Positions 54,470 through 64,000 of a DNA stretch of 64,000 nucleotides are shown here, piece after piece (the first letter of the stretch is position 1; each line of letters begins with the position of its first letter). A model generated the notes under the pieces. That model was not told the origin of the DNA, did not search any database, and worked only from the letters and a program-made list of their open reading frames with translations. Origin of the DNA: Notamacropus eugenii (taxonomy: Eukaryota; Chordata; Mammalia; Diprotodontia; Macropodidae); contig NC_092875.1 of NCBI RefSeq assembly GCF_028372415.1, positions 352,552,225 to 352,616,224 on the forward strand, written 5' to 3'. The position numbers were made by a program, and so were the translations under genes.

Positions 54470-54780
54470 GTGCTCACTTTGATACTTCAATGAGAATCCC
54501 TGATTTCATCAGTATATACTGATCTCTCCCTACCAGTGTAGATCATTACCTCTCCACACCTTTCCATCTATGCGATATTTGTCCATTTTCTCCCACAAAT
54601 CCTTCTTCCACAGAGGATCTCTTCTACATGCTAGAGGCATTACTAACTCGGCCTTTTAATAATTTGTATATACTGTCACTACACAAAGCTTGTCAATCCT
54701 TGCTCTTGCTAAGCAACGGACTTACTTCTTTTTCCACAAGTGTATTTTTCTTCTGTATTTTACATCACAGGTACAAATCA
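54470..54780. other. Unassigned non-coding sequence
   Basis: Pyrimidine-rich with no recognised feature. Confidence 0.35.
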
Positions 54781-54905
54781 GTCAATTCAACAAGCATTAA
54801 TTAAGTATTTTCTAGGGACCAGGTACTATGTTAAGTGCTTGAAATACAAATACAAGTGTCCTCAAGGATTTTATATTCCAATAAAAGAAGACAGTATAAA
54901 AGGAT
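54781..54905 (+). repeat. Ancient dispersed repeat, copy I
   Basis: 'attcaacaagcattaattaa', 'gaccaggtactatgttaagt', 'gtcctcaaggattttatatt'. Confidence 0.58.
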
Positions 54906-55954
54906 GAAGAACGGGGAGGAGATAGATGAAGGTCCTCATTTGGGGAAGTCATTATCATAGAAAAGGTCCGGAGTGCAACCTGGACAGGAATGAGACACAG
55001 TTGGCCTGGGCATTTCCACTTAATGGAGTTTCTGGGAAGAGCCGTCCAATCAGAAGGAGGAGGGTATTTCCCTTGAGTTCTATGGCTAGTTTGAGTCTTC
55101 AGGATAAAGAGCTGGGGCATGCTAGAGGAGGTTTGGGGCACACCCTAGAGAAGAATGAAAGGTCATTGTGAATATTATGCAATAGCCTACTAATTAATGG
55201 ACTCTCCATCTCCTTGTGGGTCTCCAGAAGTACTTATTCTTTAGAGTTCATGGTATTACATAATTCACAGCCAGAAAAACTCATAGTAAGATTTTTTTTA
55301 AATTGGAACTATAATTTTATTAATGCAAGAAACTCCAGTATTAAAATTCTGTCCACTAATATTAACGAGTAGTCTACAGATTTTAGAGTTGTTTAATGCA
55401 CTAAAAGGTTAAGTATCTTAACCATGGTTACGTAACTATCATACATAAGAGGAAGGACTTAAAACCAGTTGGGTTTTTTTTGTCTAGCTATAAGGTTAGC
55501 TCTTGATCTGCTATACAACAGTGGGAGAATATTGGTATTAAGAGGATGGATTTTTGCAGCAGGATCTAGGTTGAAATCAGGGAAAGTATTGTACAATTTT
55601 CCAAACACAACCTAACTTGCTTTAACTGAGCCCAGTTCTGGGCCCAGCACATTATTCTCCATATGCAGCATCTATCCAAAATCTATATAATGACAGACTA
55701 ATTCAGTGATCTGTCCATCAAATGAAACTACCAAGGTTATCAATTATCTCTTAACTGATAAATTTAATGATCATTTTCCAGTACTCATCAGCTGAAAAGG
55801 GAAAAGATAATTCTTGCCTCCAAGAAGCGCACATATTTCTCAAGAGGAAAGGCACTAGAATTAAGAGGGGTGCTACACACCACAAGATCATTTTTTAAAA
55901 TCTTGACCTATAATTTATTCTATTTATCCTGTATGTAGCTTGTTGTGCATACAT
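54906..55954. other. Unassigned non-coding sequence
   Basis: No certain repeat. The 109-codon minus frame at 54812-55141 overlaps copy I and has no family signature. Confidence 0.4.
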
Positions 55955-56112
55955 GTTTGCTTGTTTTCTCCCCTGTTAGACTGTGAATTCCTTGAGTGCA
56001 GGGGCTATCTTTTGCTTCTTTTTACATCCCCAACACTTAGCAAGATGTCTGGCACAGAGTAGGTGCTTAGTAAAGCCTGGCACCGCATAGGTGTTTAATA
56101 AATGTTTGTTGG
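55955..56112 (+). mobile_element. L2 LINE 3' end
   Basis: 'tctcccctgttagactgtga', 'attccttgagtgcaggggct' and 'ctggcacagagtaggtgctt', then a duplicated 'taataaatgtttgttggc' end. A short internal repeat of the 'ggcaca...gtag' unit is present. Confidence 0.85.
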
Positions 56113-57188
56113 CTTTAGTCAGTTAGGATTGTATGATAACAATTGTTATTTCTGACCTGATTCTCTGGGTCTCAAATCATAAGGCCACACAAAAGAGCCT
56201 TTGGAAGCTGACATAGAAACAATAACATTCAACTCTGTTCTTTTCCACCCTCACACATACCTGAAGTAATAAATATATGTATATTGCATGTAAATATACA
56301 TATGTGCACATATTACATTTAGTTCATGTGTATATATCTACTGAATTTAACTTGGGTATATATGTATGCATATCATGCATATAGATACTTCTTAGAGATG
56401 TGGGACCAATGTATATGCACTTAGCATATACATATATATTGATATGATTATTTTTAGTCATGAAAAGTAACCAGACAACCAAATATATACAGATGAAATT
56501 CATGATAGAGGCAACATATTAAAGGGACTTAAGGATCGATTTTAAAGATATCACAGAGGAGAAATTAACAAGACAAAGTAACAATATATTTACTTAGAAG
56601 TGACCAAGACAACATTAGCAATTACCGATTCATAAATGTATTTTTTCCACATCTATCCAACCTTCACAAAACGTGGTCAGTGGACATACTGTGGGTATCC
56701 TTGAAAGTTTGAGAAGGGAACTGGCAGGCTGCAGTAGTCTGGTCGGACAGCACTTTCATTCAGAAGAAGGGAAGGACACAAAGGCAGAAACAGAGACCAA
56801 GAGATTTATTCCAACCCATAGATGCATCATCATCTGGCTTAAATCAGATTACATATATTCAAAGGTAACTGAATTAAGTTTACTAACCCTAGACAGATAC
56901 ATTTGTAAAGGACCCTAGCTCCCTTTGTCTTTTCCTTATTATAAAATATAATCCTCAGCATTCAGGATTCACTCATAGAAGTCTGAAATCTCAAAGAACT
57001 AAACAACACTGGTTGGACCTCAGGTATGCTATAGGCAAGAGGGACATGTGGCTTACAAAATCTGCATAATCTTTTATTTTCATATGAATAAATTATAACT
57101 GTTTCCTGTGAACATGAATTGTGTTTCTTTTCTTTTCAAATCTTATATGGATGCAAACTTCCACAATTTTCTATTGTCAATCATATTT
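56113..57188. other. Unassigned non-coding sequence with AT microsatellite-like patches
   Basis: AT/CATA-rich patches lie at about 56270-56450. No gene or dispersed repeat is recognised. Confidence 0.42.
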
Positions 57189-57199
57189 ATGAAGTTATA

Positions 57200-57516
57200 T
57201 ATAAGGGGCAGCTAGGTGGTACAGTGGATAAAGCACCAGTGAAGGAGTCAGGAGGACCTGAGTTCAAATCTCACCTCAGACACTTGACACTCACTAGTTG
57301 TATGACCTTGGGCAAGTCACTTAACCCCACTTGCCTCATCCTGGGTCATCTCCAGTCATCCTGATGAATATCTGGTCACTGGATTCAGATGGCTCTGGAG
57401 AAGTGAGACTGATGACCTACACAGCACTCCCTCACTCAAAACAAAGTCAAGCGCAAGTCATGTCATCATTTCTCTGATGGCATGGTCTTCTTCGGCAATG
57501 AAGGACAAACACATAC
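57200..57516 (+). mobile_element. Full-length RTE-tailed SINE (MAR1/WSINE1-like), 11-bp duplication
   Basis: The direct repeat atgaagttata lies at 57189-57199 and 57517-57527. The element has a tRNA-like head (ggggcagctaggtggtacag), an A/B-box-like promoter region, a conserved body (gaccttgggcaagtcactta), an RTE-like middle (gatgaatatctggtcactgg) and a tail (gtcttcttcggcaatgaagg). Complete ends and an exact duplication make this one of the younger insertions. Confidence 0.93.
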
Positions 57517-57527
57517 ATGAAGTTATA

Positions 57528-57885
57528 AAAAGATGAAGAGGTCACATAGAGAGGCTATAAGATTTCAATAAAGCAATTGTTTGTTATTTTCAAAAAGGTA
57601 AATGCTCAACAAAGATGTTTAACTGTGTCACATGATACCTTATGCAGAGTTTAAATATGGGGAGTCCCTATCATTTGGTGAGGTTCTCCATTCCAGTTCA
57701 CAGATAACATTTTGCTAACTGCATCAAGGTCCATGATGCTACAAGCACTCTTCACTGAAATCAATAGTCACTTGAAAAAGACTGTCTTACCTGGACACAC
57801 TGGAAAAATCATGTATGAAAACTATATGTTGATTAGTTAAAAACATGCTGGACTGGCACCCTACTGAGTTACTTGGAAATATATT

Positions 57886-57886
<1 letters not shown>
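57528..57886. other. Unassigned non-coding sequence
   Basis: No recognised feature. Confidence 0.35.

Positions 57887-57916
<30 letters not shown>
57887..57916. repeat. (GT)n microsatellite
   Basis: Nearly pure GT repeat, 30 bp. Confidence 0.94.
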
Positions 57917-58189
57917 AATCAATATAAGTATACACAGTTACATGTATATCTTCATATAGGATCTAATAACACATATACATAAATGTATATATGCATAACC
58001 ATATACATATCCTATATAGATATTACCAATGAACTGTGTATTTAGCTCAGAATTTTGCTCTACATTAATCTCAGGAATGTTAGATTGTTCTGAATGACAT
58101 GAAAGAAATTGCACAGTGTTTTCTATAATCTTTACTGTCACTGAAAGTCCATCTTTATAACACTAATACTCTTTATGCTAAGGAGGCAT

Positions 58190-58325
58190 CATCCCATAAT
58201 AGATAAGGGATTGATCTTGGAGTCAGAAAGACCTGGCTTCAAGTTATAACCCTGACCTATACAATATGGGACATGTAGGGCACAGGCAAATCCACTTAAC
58301 CTCTCAGTAAGCCAAACAATCATCT
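58190..58325 (+). mobile_element. tRNA-derived SINE, diverged
   Basis: 'ccataatagataagggattg', 'cttggagtcagaaagacctg' and 'aaatccacttaacctctcag' are the head and body of a SINE. The remainder is lost. Confidence 0.55.
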
Positions 58326-58465
58326 AAAACCAAAAGATGCATATTAACAATTGCATCAGCATGAGTAAAAGGAATTTCTATAAAGAAAATTCCCTATAAT
58401 AATTAAATCACGGGTTCATACCTTTCCCTCACCCACTCTTCCCAAAAACCAAAGTGAAATGTTCT

Positions 58466-58800
58466 CCCAATGTTGTTATATGGTTCTGAAACATGAAATA
58501 TCACAATTTTGAAAGAAACAAAATTTCAGGTGATTCAAAGGGCAAGAGAAAATCTTATGGTATATGTAAGTTACATATTAATAAAAATGATTTGTATGCA
58601 AGAAATAGAATAAGAAACATCAAAGACGTATGACCAGAAAAGTTAGTGGGCCTGTCATGGAGTGAGAATAAGAGAGAACAGATGGACAGCTAAGTGCTAC
58701 CCTGAGGGTTCCTGTGAAATGTAAAAAAATCCATAGCCTATAAAAATGAAGGGTGGATTCCCTGTAAAGGATGTGTGGAAACACATGAATAAGAATCCAA
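58466..58800 (+). pseudogene. RTE-like LINE ORF, C-terminal relic
   Basis: From 58470 the plus strand reads MLLYGSET, the conserved motif after the reverse transcriptase thumb in this LINE group. A stop follows, then KETKFQVIQRARENLM and later WACHGVRIRENRWTA, which matches the family's WAGH.AR..DNRW region. Stops and diverged residues show it is old. It covers a different segment from the RTE at 28.9 kb, so I cannot say whether it is the same subfamily. Confidence 0.68.
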
Positions 58801-58814
58801 GTAAATAAGCTGCT

Positions 58815-59073
58815 ATGGTGGAAACAGCACTGAACTTGGAATCAGTAAGGTTTTCGTGGGTGTGCTCCTACCAGAGAGGGTGCTAATAGTGAAATTTTTA
58901 ATGCAAACATTTACAACTCAGTAACCACCAGTCCTTCAAATCAGGGCTTGATGTATTGTTTTGTAGACTTCTAGACTTAAGAAAAATGTAGAAAATATTA
59001 AAAATGCAAATCAAACTTAAAAGTGTGCCATGCATAAATTTTCCCCAGTATAATGTTAATGGGAGTCCTTTCC
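58815..59073. other. Short MIR-head-like fragment and unassigned sequence
   Basis: 58815-58870 resembles a MIR head ('tatggtggaaacagcactga'). The rest is unassigned. Confidence 0.38.
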
Positions 59074-59555
59074 TGTCCATTAATAAGCCTCAGGCAGAGC
59101 CCAATAAAGGAAGCTTACTTTGGAGGGCTGATTTGCTTGAAGGCTTTCACACCTTTTGGTAATTAGGCTCTGAAGCATGAGTAGTGATGCCTTCTGGCTC
59201 TATATATACCAAGGTTAGCATTTTGCTTTGGGGTTTACTCTTTGGGGATGCTAGATGAGACTCTGGGTAACTGTTAAGAAGTCCCTCACCCCTAGATGTT
59301 GGTGCTTCTGTCTCTGGTAACTATGTATGTATGTAATGGTCAGACAGTTGGATCTGTCTTGTTGCTCTGTGACATATGTATTGCTTGCGGTCAGACAGTT
59401 GGAAGCCCTGTCTGTTGGTTTTTATTTCTCTATTTGTATTTTCTCTATGGGTATATGTGATTAAAGAAGATTGTTGACCCCTTGAAAGTTGCTCTCCTTT
59501 TAGAACCTGTGCTAACAGGCCATCCTGGATATGTCAGGGTGCTTGCTACTATACC
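59074..59555 (+). mobile_element. Solo LTR, same family as the outer LTR at 45.9 kb
   Basis: Begins tgtccattaataagcc. It contains a TATA box (tatata at 59201-59206) and ATTAAA at 59460-59465, and ends near cagggtgcttgct. It aligns with the outer LTR at 45904-47075 with that copy's nested insertion removed, including 'gtgatgccttctggctcta' and 'ggtcagacagttgga'. No internal genes. Confidence 0.8.
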
Positions 59556-59596
59556 CAGAGAATCAGTTATTAAATATTTACCAGCATACCCCTGTT

Positions 59597-59772
59597 TGAG
59601 TTCAAATCCTCCTATCTATTTATTAGACACCCACTATACCCTTGCCTCAGTTTCTTTATATGTGAAGTGAGATGGAGAAGGAAATGGCAAACCATTCCAG
59701 TGTCTTTGCCAAGAAAACCTCAAATGGAGTCACAAAGAGTCAGGTACAACTGACAACTGAACAACAAAAATG
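59597..59772 (+). mobile_element. Marsupial tRNA-derived SINE, 3' part
   Basis: 'ttgcctcagtttctttatat', 'gagaaggaaatggcaaacca', 'gtgtctttgccaagaaaacc' and 'caactgaacaacaaaaatg'. The head is degraded. Confidence 0.78.
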
Positions 59773-59784
59773 TTTCAGAAACGA

Positions 59785-60255
59785 TGTTAGGCATTTATTG
59801 CTAGCTTACTTTCAAAGAGGGCAGACCATATATACATTTATAAGTATATACAAAATACATAAAAATTAGGTATAAGGTGACATTGGAGGATAAAACATAG
59901 ATCAAGAAAGGCCTTCATGAAGAAGGAAGTTCTGAAGCTGAATCTTGGGGGTGGGAGGAAACACACACAAATTAAAAAAAACAAGGATTCCAAGAGGCAG
60001 AGACAAGGAAGGACAGACAGCTTCAGGCATGGAGGATAGCCAATGCTAAATGGAGATGGAATGCTGTAAGTAAGAACCAACAAGCAGGCCAGTATGGCTG
60101 AACTGGAGAGAACTGAAAGGGAAATGATGAATAAGAAGGCTGGAGAGGTAGGAGGGGACCAGATTATAAAGCGTTTTAAACACCAGAGGAGTTAATATTT
60201 GATCCCAGGAAAAAGAAGTCACAGGATAAGCGTGTATATTGGGGGGGGGGGGGGG
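59785..60255 (+). repeat. Ancient dispersed repeat, copy J, ending in a G15 run
   Basis: The internal part of the family: 'aaggccttcatgaagaagga', 'gcttcaggcatggaggatag', 'agcaggccagtatggctgaa', 'aggaggggaccagattataa'. It resembles the later part of copy B. A G15 homopolymer is at 60241-60255. Confidence 0.55.
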
Positions 60256-60344
60256 CGCAGTGAGAGGAGGGTCATCTGATCTGCACTGGTTTCCAGTGCA
60301 AACACACTGCAGAGATGACATGTAATCCAGGGGCTTAGATTCAG

Positions 60345-60485
60345 AGTTTGGAGGGATCACAGGGGCAAATGAGTGTAATCCCTCCATTTACAGTTGAGGA
60401 AAGTGAAGTATAGAGAGGTTAGCAGACCTGACTAGGGTCACATAGCTAGAAAATAGAACCAATGACCTTCTAGTTCTAAGATTCT
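60345..60485 (-). mobile_element. MIR-like relic, antisense
   Basis: 'tttggagggatcacagggg', 'tttacagttgaggaaagtga' and 'gactagggtcacatagctag' follow the antisense design. Confidence 0.65.
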
Positions 60486-62241
60486 ATGAGCAGCTATCTG
60501 GTTTAGTGCTAGCAAAACAGTAGATACTCAGTTTCAAGGAGAGAGAACATGGTTACTGGGAAACAGAACAGAAAAGCAGTTCAAAGCATAGAACTCTGCT
60601 TAAGACTTCTGTAGTGTGCTTCAGTGGAAAGCTCTTGGTACTGACCTGCAGAAAGATGCAGAGAGAAGAATCTTCCTTCAATAGAACAGAGATTATAAAT
60701 GTTATTGTAGTTGTATCATTTCAACATCGCATTTGGCACTAGAAACGAGTAAAAATAATGTAAGGAATGCCCTGGGAAGGAGTACAGCCAGCCCTGAGAC
60801 CTTGGAAACACGATAGGTAGAGAGAAATGAAAATAGCCCAGAATCTCAATATTGGGGAAGCAGCCTTGAGAGTATGGTGGATGCTAAAGACAAAGTGAAT
60901 GGATAATCCTTAAGCAGATTGCTTAGAGTCTATGGCCATTGAGCAGTTTTATGAGGCAAGCATCTGAACTTAAAATATCTGATTTCCTATGATTTAGGAT
61001 TTTATGGTTGACTGACAAGCAAATTAAAGGTTTATACGTCTCTAACTTCATAGCATCTCGGCCAAATGAGGTCTTTCTTCACTCACGGGCATCATCTTTG
61101 CTGGAAGAATGTAGAACTAGGAAGGCAGGTTCACATGATGTAATATTTTAAGATTAAAGCAAAAACAAATGCTTGGATACAGAAAGCAGCATCCTTCCCC
61201 AATGTGTGCAAGTACTATGGTCCTTTAAAAACCCAGAACCAGGGCCTTCTGTCAGATTTGATTAAAAATAGTCAGTGTAATTAAAAAAAATTATTATGGG
61301 GGTGGGAAGGGAGACTGGATAATTTTAGAAGCCCTGTATCTACAGAAAAATCCTTTCTGACAGCCTAGTAATCCTAGTAAAACCTCTCTCCAACAACATA
61401 ACTACCGTGCTTAAAAATGTAAAACATCATTTTTGAGTGACTATTCTCTATCTTTTACCAAAATAAAGGGGAAAAAGTTTGAAGAGATTCAGAAAAAAAC
61501 ACATACGCCCTTTCCCTCCCCCTCCCCAAACACCACCCTGTCACACACTTTTCTAATCTCAGCTAAAGAAATGTGAGGTGTTTGGTAAAATGTATTAGCC
61601 TCAATTAGCAACAGTTGTGTGATTCTGGGAGTCTGGGAAATCATTCTAAGCCAGCCAGTCCCCTTAGTCATTACCACCTATTGACCCCTGGGTACTCTAT
61701 TTCCAATACTTCTTTCAGTCTGTCCTGAAGACAATAACCATCACCATGGAAACCAGGAGAGTTTAGTAAACATAGTGACATGTCATTTAAGGTATGGTCC
61801 TGCAAAACCTTATTTCTCTTCATCTGTCATGAGTGAGTAAGACAAATGTCTATGTTAGCTTAGAAAAAAATCACTTTTTTACACCAAGGCACGGGCATAT
61901 TTCAAAGGCCCAGAGTTAACAACAGCAGAGGTATGTCCCAAGCCAGATGTTAATAGATGAAGATAAAGTTACTTTCACTGTTCACACCATTCATAGCAGT
62001 GAAGTATCTGGCTCTTGGGGACTCCTAATGATTAAAGTGGTAAGTAAGAGTTCATTTATTATAATGATATTTTGTATCAAAGGAGATTAACAAATGTTAA
62101 GTTGCTGAGTCTCAGCATCTGTCACTAAGGCAATTAAAAAAAATAAATACAAAATCCTTTGCTTGAACCATGAATTTCAAGGTGGGAAACTTTCAGAAAC
62201 AATTCTTTCCAAGTTTAGTTTTTCCAAATATGGATATATCC
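60486..62241. other. Unassigned non-coding sequence
   Basis: About 1.75 kb with no recognised repeat or gene. It is one of the two longest repeat-poor stretches. Confidence 0.45.
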
Positions 62242-62252
62242 TCCATGCACTT

Positions 62253-62308
62253 TTATTTTTTAAAATATTCATTTTTAACTTAAATACAAAAAAGACAAAA
62301 AAAAAACT
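62253..62308 (+). mobile_element. 56-bp A-tailed insertion with 11-bp duplication
   Basis: tccatgcactt is repeated exactly at 62242-62252 and 62309-62319. The inserted text ends in an A-rich tail. This is the signature of a severely truncated target-primed insertion. The body is too short and AT-rich to name. Confidence 0.72.
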
Positions 62309-62319
62309 TCCATGCACTT

Positions 62320-62699
62320 ACTAAATTCTGAGATACATAGAAGTTCCGAGATAAGTCTGCTCTATAATTTATGGGCCTACCTCACAGAAGGCTGTTGTGA
62401 AGAAAGCATCCGAACCTCAAAAAACCTACAGAAATATAAAATGATCATCATCATTACCATCATTATATTTAGCAGGTGAGTGTTTTGTTTATCACCTTGA
62501 AGAAAACAACTCTTCTGAAACAGCAATGTAGAAAACAGGTCTAATTTATGTCATAGTCCAAAGACATTGCTCTTTTTCTCTCACTACAATCAGAATTTAG
62601 AGTTAATATTTAATCAGTAATATCTGGATCTAATTCATCAGGATCTACTATATATGACTTTTTAAAATCTATGACCCTATTTGTCCTTTACTGAAGCAA
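62320..62699. other. Unassigned non-coding sequence
   Basis: No recognised feature. Short (ATC)n near 62442-62465. Confidence 0.36.
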
Positions 62700-62835
62700 T
62701 CTGATGTGGTGAGAAAAGTTGGACCAAGAGTCAGGACATGTTTATTCTAGTGTCAAGGTCACCACTAATGAGCTGTGTGACCTCTCAGCTGTGAAGTGAG
62801 TATTAGACTAGTGATCAACTCTATCATTCTGTAAG
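62700..62835 (+). mobile_element. MIR-type SINE, partial
   Basis: 'gatgtggtgagaaaagttgg', 'ccaagagtcaggacatgttt', 'atgagctgtgtgacctctca' and 'ctctatcattctgtaag' fit a diverged MIR. Confidence 0.55.
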
Positions 62836-62929
62836 ATGGTGAAAATGTTTGGCTAGAGTGTTTTTTGCTGTTTGTTGCTATACTGACATGACTTTAATAT
62901 CTAGTCAAAAATTGATATTTTAAACATTT

Positions 62930-63160
62930 TTGTTGTTGTTTGGTTGTTTTTCAGCAATGTCAGACTTTTGTGACACCGTTTGGGGTTTTCTTGACAAAAG
63001 TACTGGAAGTTTTCCATTTTTTTCTCCCACTCATTTTACAGATGAGAAAACTGGGGTACACAGGTGTAAGTGACTTACCCAGGGTCACACAGGTGGTGCC
63101 TGAGGTTGAATTTGAACTCAGGTCTTCTTGACTCCAAGACCAGCACTCTATGGTGCCGGA
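62930..63160 (-). mobile_element. Marsupial tRNA-derived SINE, antisense
   Basis: Tail at left ('ttggggttttcttgacaaaa'), body 'cccagggtcacacaggtggt' and head side 'gactccaagaccagcactct'. The extreme head is cut off at about 63158. Confidence 0.82.
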
Positions 63161-63399
63161 ACATGTCCTAGTGTGAGAGAGATGTGGGGAAGGGGGCAGA
63201 TGCAGTTGGTGGGGTGGAATCGCTCCTGGTACCACTAAGGAGTAGTCACAAATGCCTCTATTGATGCCTTTTTTTTCCCACACCATTATTACCTGATAAT
63301 TGTGGCTATGTCCCAGAGCTCTATACTGACTGGGCCTTCTATTTTCCCTCTGTGTGGGTTCAATCACCATATCCATGCAGATGCTTCCCATATCTATAT
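63161..63399. other. Unassigned non-coding sequence
   Basis: No recognised feature. Confidence 0.35.
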
Positions 63400-63748
63400 T
63401 TCTAGGCCTACGTTACATCCTGAGCTTCAGTCCCACAACACAAGCAGATTTTTGGAGATCTCTAATTGAACTCTCTGAAGGCATCTCAAGCCCAACATTA
63501 CTAAAACAGAATTCAGATCTTTCCCTCACAACCTTCCTCTCTTCAAAACTTCTCTATTAAGGGCAACACTGTTCTCTCCCAATGACCAAGGCTTGCCACC
63601 TCAGTGTTATACTCAATTCCATACTCTCACCTCATATATTTAAACTGTTAACAAATTTTGTTGTTTCTACTATCACATCTCATGCATAAATCTTCTTATC
63701 TCCTCTTATAAAGCCAAGTCCTAGTTCAGACCTTCATCAGATCTCACC

Positions 63749-63752
<4 letters not shown>
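63400..63752 (+). mobile_element. L2 LINE fragment
   Basis: 'catctcaagcccaacattac', 'acagaattcagatctttccc', 'caaggcttgccacctcagtg' and 'ctagttcagaccttcatcag' follow an L2 internal 3' segment in order. It covers L2 sequence similar to 48.9-49.2 kb. Confidence 0.68.

Positions 63753-63760
<8 letters not shown>

Positions 63761-63822
<62 letters not shown>
63761..63822. repeat. (AG)31 microsatellite
   Basis: Uninterrupted AG repeat of 62 bp, with an impure start at 63754. The Arg/Glu open frame across it is an artefact. Confidence 0.97.
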
Positions 63823-63826
<4 letters not shown>

Positions 63827-63830
63827 AGAT

Positions 63831-64000
63831 GCAGTCATCCCTCAGTATTCATCGGTTTCACATTCAGGTACTGGTTATTCCAGGGCTGGCCATCAATAAT
63901 TAAATGGGAATTTTTGGAGATTTTTGGTATACTGTAGAAAACTGTAGAAGAAGTGAATACATAAAGAGAACTTTTAAAAAGTTTTGTAAGTTATAACTGC
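63831..64000 (+). mobile_element. Tigger-like DNA transposon end, cut by the window edge
   Basis: Starts cagtcatccctcagtattc, resembling the terminal repeat of Tigger-type (TcMar) elements, and continues 'cggtttcacattcaggtac'. The other end lies outside the window, so it cannot be confirmed. Confidence 0.42.

Noticed and set aside
57205..57280. tRNA gene candidates
   Set aside because: The tRNA-like text here and at other SINE heads is the SINE promoter, not an independent tRNA gene: no complete cloverleaf and it continues into the SINE body.
63752..63937. Arg-Glu repeat frame
   Set aside because: Translation of (AG)31.
1..64000. CRISPR arrays, operons, prophage or plasmid features
   Set aside because: The direct repeats seen are microsatellites or transposon duplications. 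No regularly spaced repeats, ribosome binding sites or bacterial gene clusters. The sequence is mammalian.

Overview
The window reads as non-coding nuclear DNA from a marsupial (metatherian) mammal. The evidence is repeat content. There are several 3' fragments of a marsupial-type LINE-1, two ORF1-only 'half-L1' (HAL1-like) elements, tRNA-derived SINEs with an RTE-type 3' tail (MAR1/WSINE1-like), abundant MIR/CORE-SINE and L2 relics, RTE-type LINE fragments and hAT MITEs. No prokaryotic operon, plasmid, phage or CRISPR structure is present. I found no convincing host exon: every long open frame with a recognisable product belongs to a retrotransposon, and all of these are broken by stops or frameshifts. 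The window is best read as intergenic or deep intronic. All family names come from memory of consensus sequences; no database was searched.

Layout. 0-9 kb: an antisense L1 3' end, a candidate antisense LTR, SINE/MIR relics, a small hAT MITE, two copies of an ancient dispersed repeat, and a 1.75 kb antisense L1 with ORF2 remains. 9-11.6 kb: a nearly complete antisense HAL1-like element. 11.6-16.2 kb: MIR/SINE copies, microsatellites, an L2 tail. 16.2-20.6 kb: the longest stretch in which I recognise no repeat. 20.6-28.9 kb: SINEs, a young L1 nested in an older L1, a repeat-poor stretch with two perfect hairpins, an old L1 and a row of four SINEs. 28.9-30.6 kb: an RTE LINE fragment next to an RTE-tailed non-autonomous element. 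30.6-40 kb: a candidate LTR, SINEs, a second hAT MITE, L2 relics, a 70-bp AT tract.

40.0-45.2 kb is a stack of four elements (old L1, hAT MITE, HAL1, younger L1). 45.9-47.1 kb is a solo LTR with a different, CpG-rich solo LTR inserted in it in reverse. 48.8-50.4 kb is an L2 interrupted by an RTE fragment. 50.6-51 kb is a MIR interrupted by a palindromic hAT MITE. 51-64 kb holds dispersed repeats, a full-length RTE-tailed SINE with a clear duplication, a second RTE-like coding relic, a second copy of the outer LTR, more L2, a long (AG)n tract and a probable Tigger-like end at the window edge.

The elements interact as families. The autonomous RTE and the SINEs share a 3' tail, consistent with SINE mobilisation by RTE machinery. 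The L1 and HAL1 share related ORF1/3' logic. Intact target-site duplications give relative insertion ages for several nested pairs. I did not find a new protein-coding or defence system.
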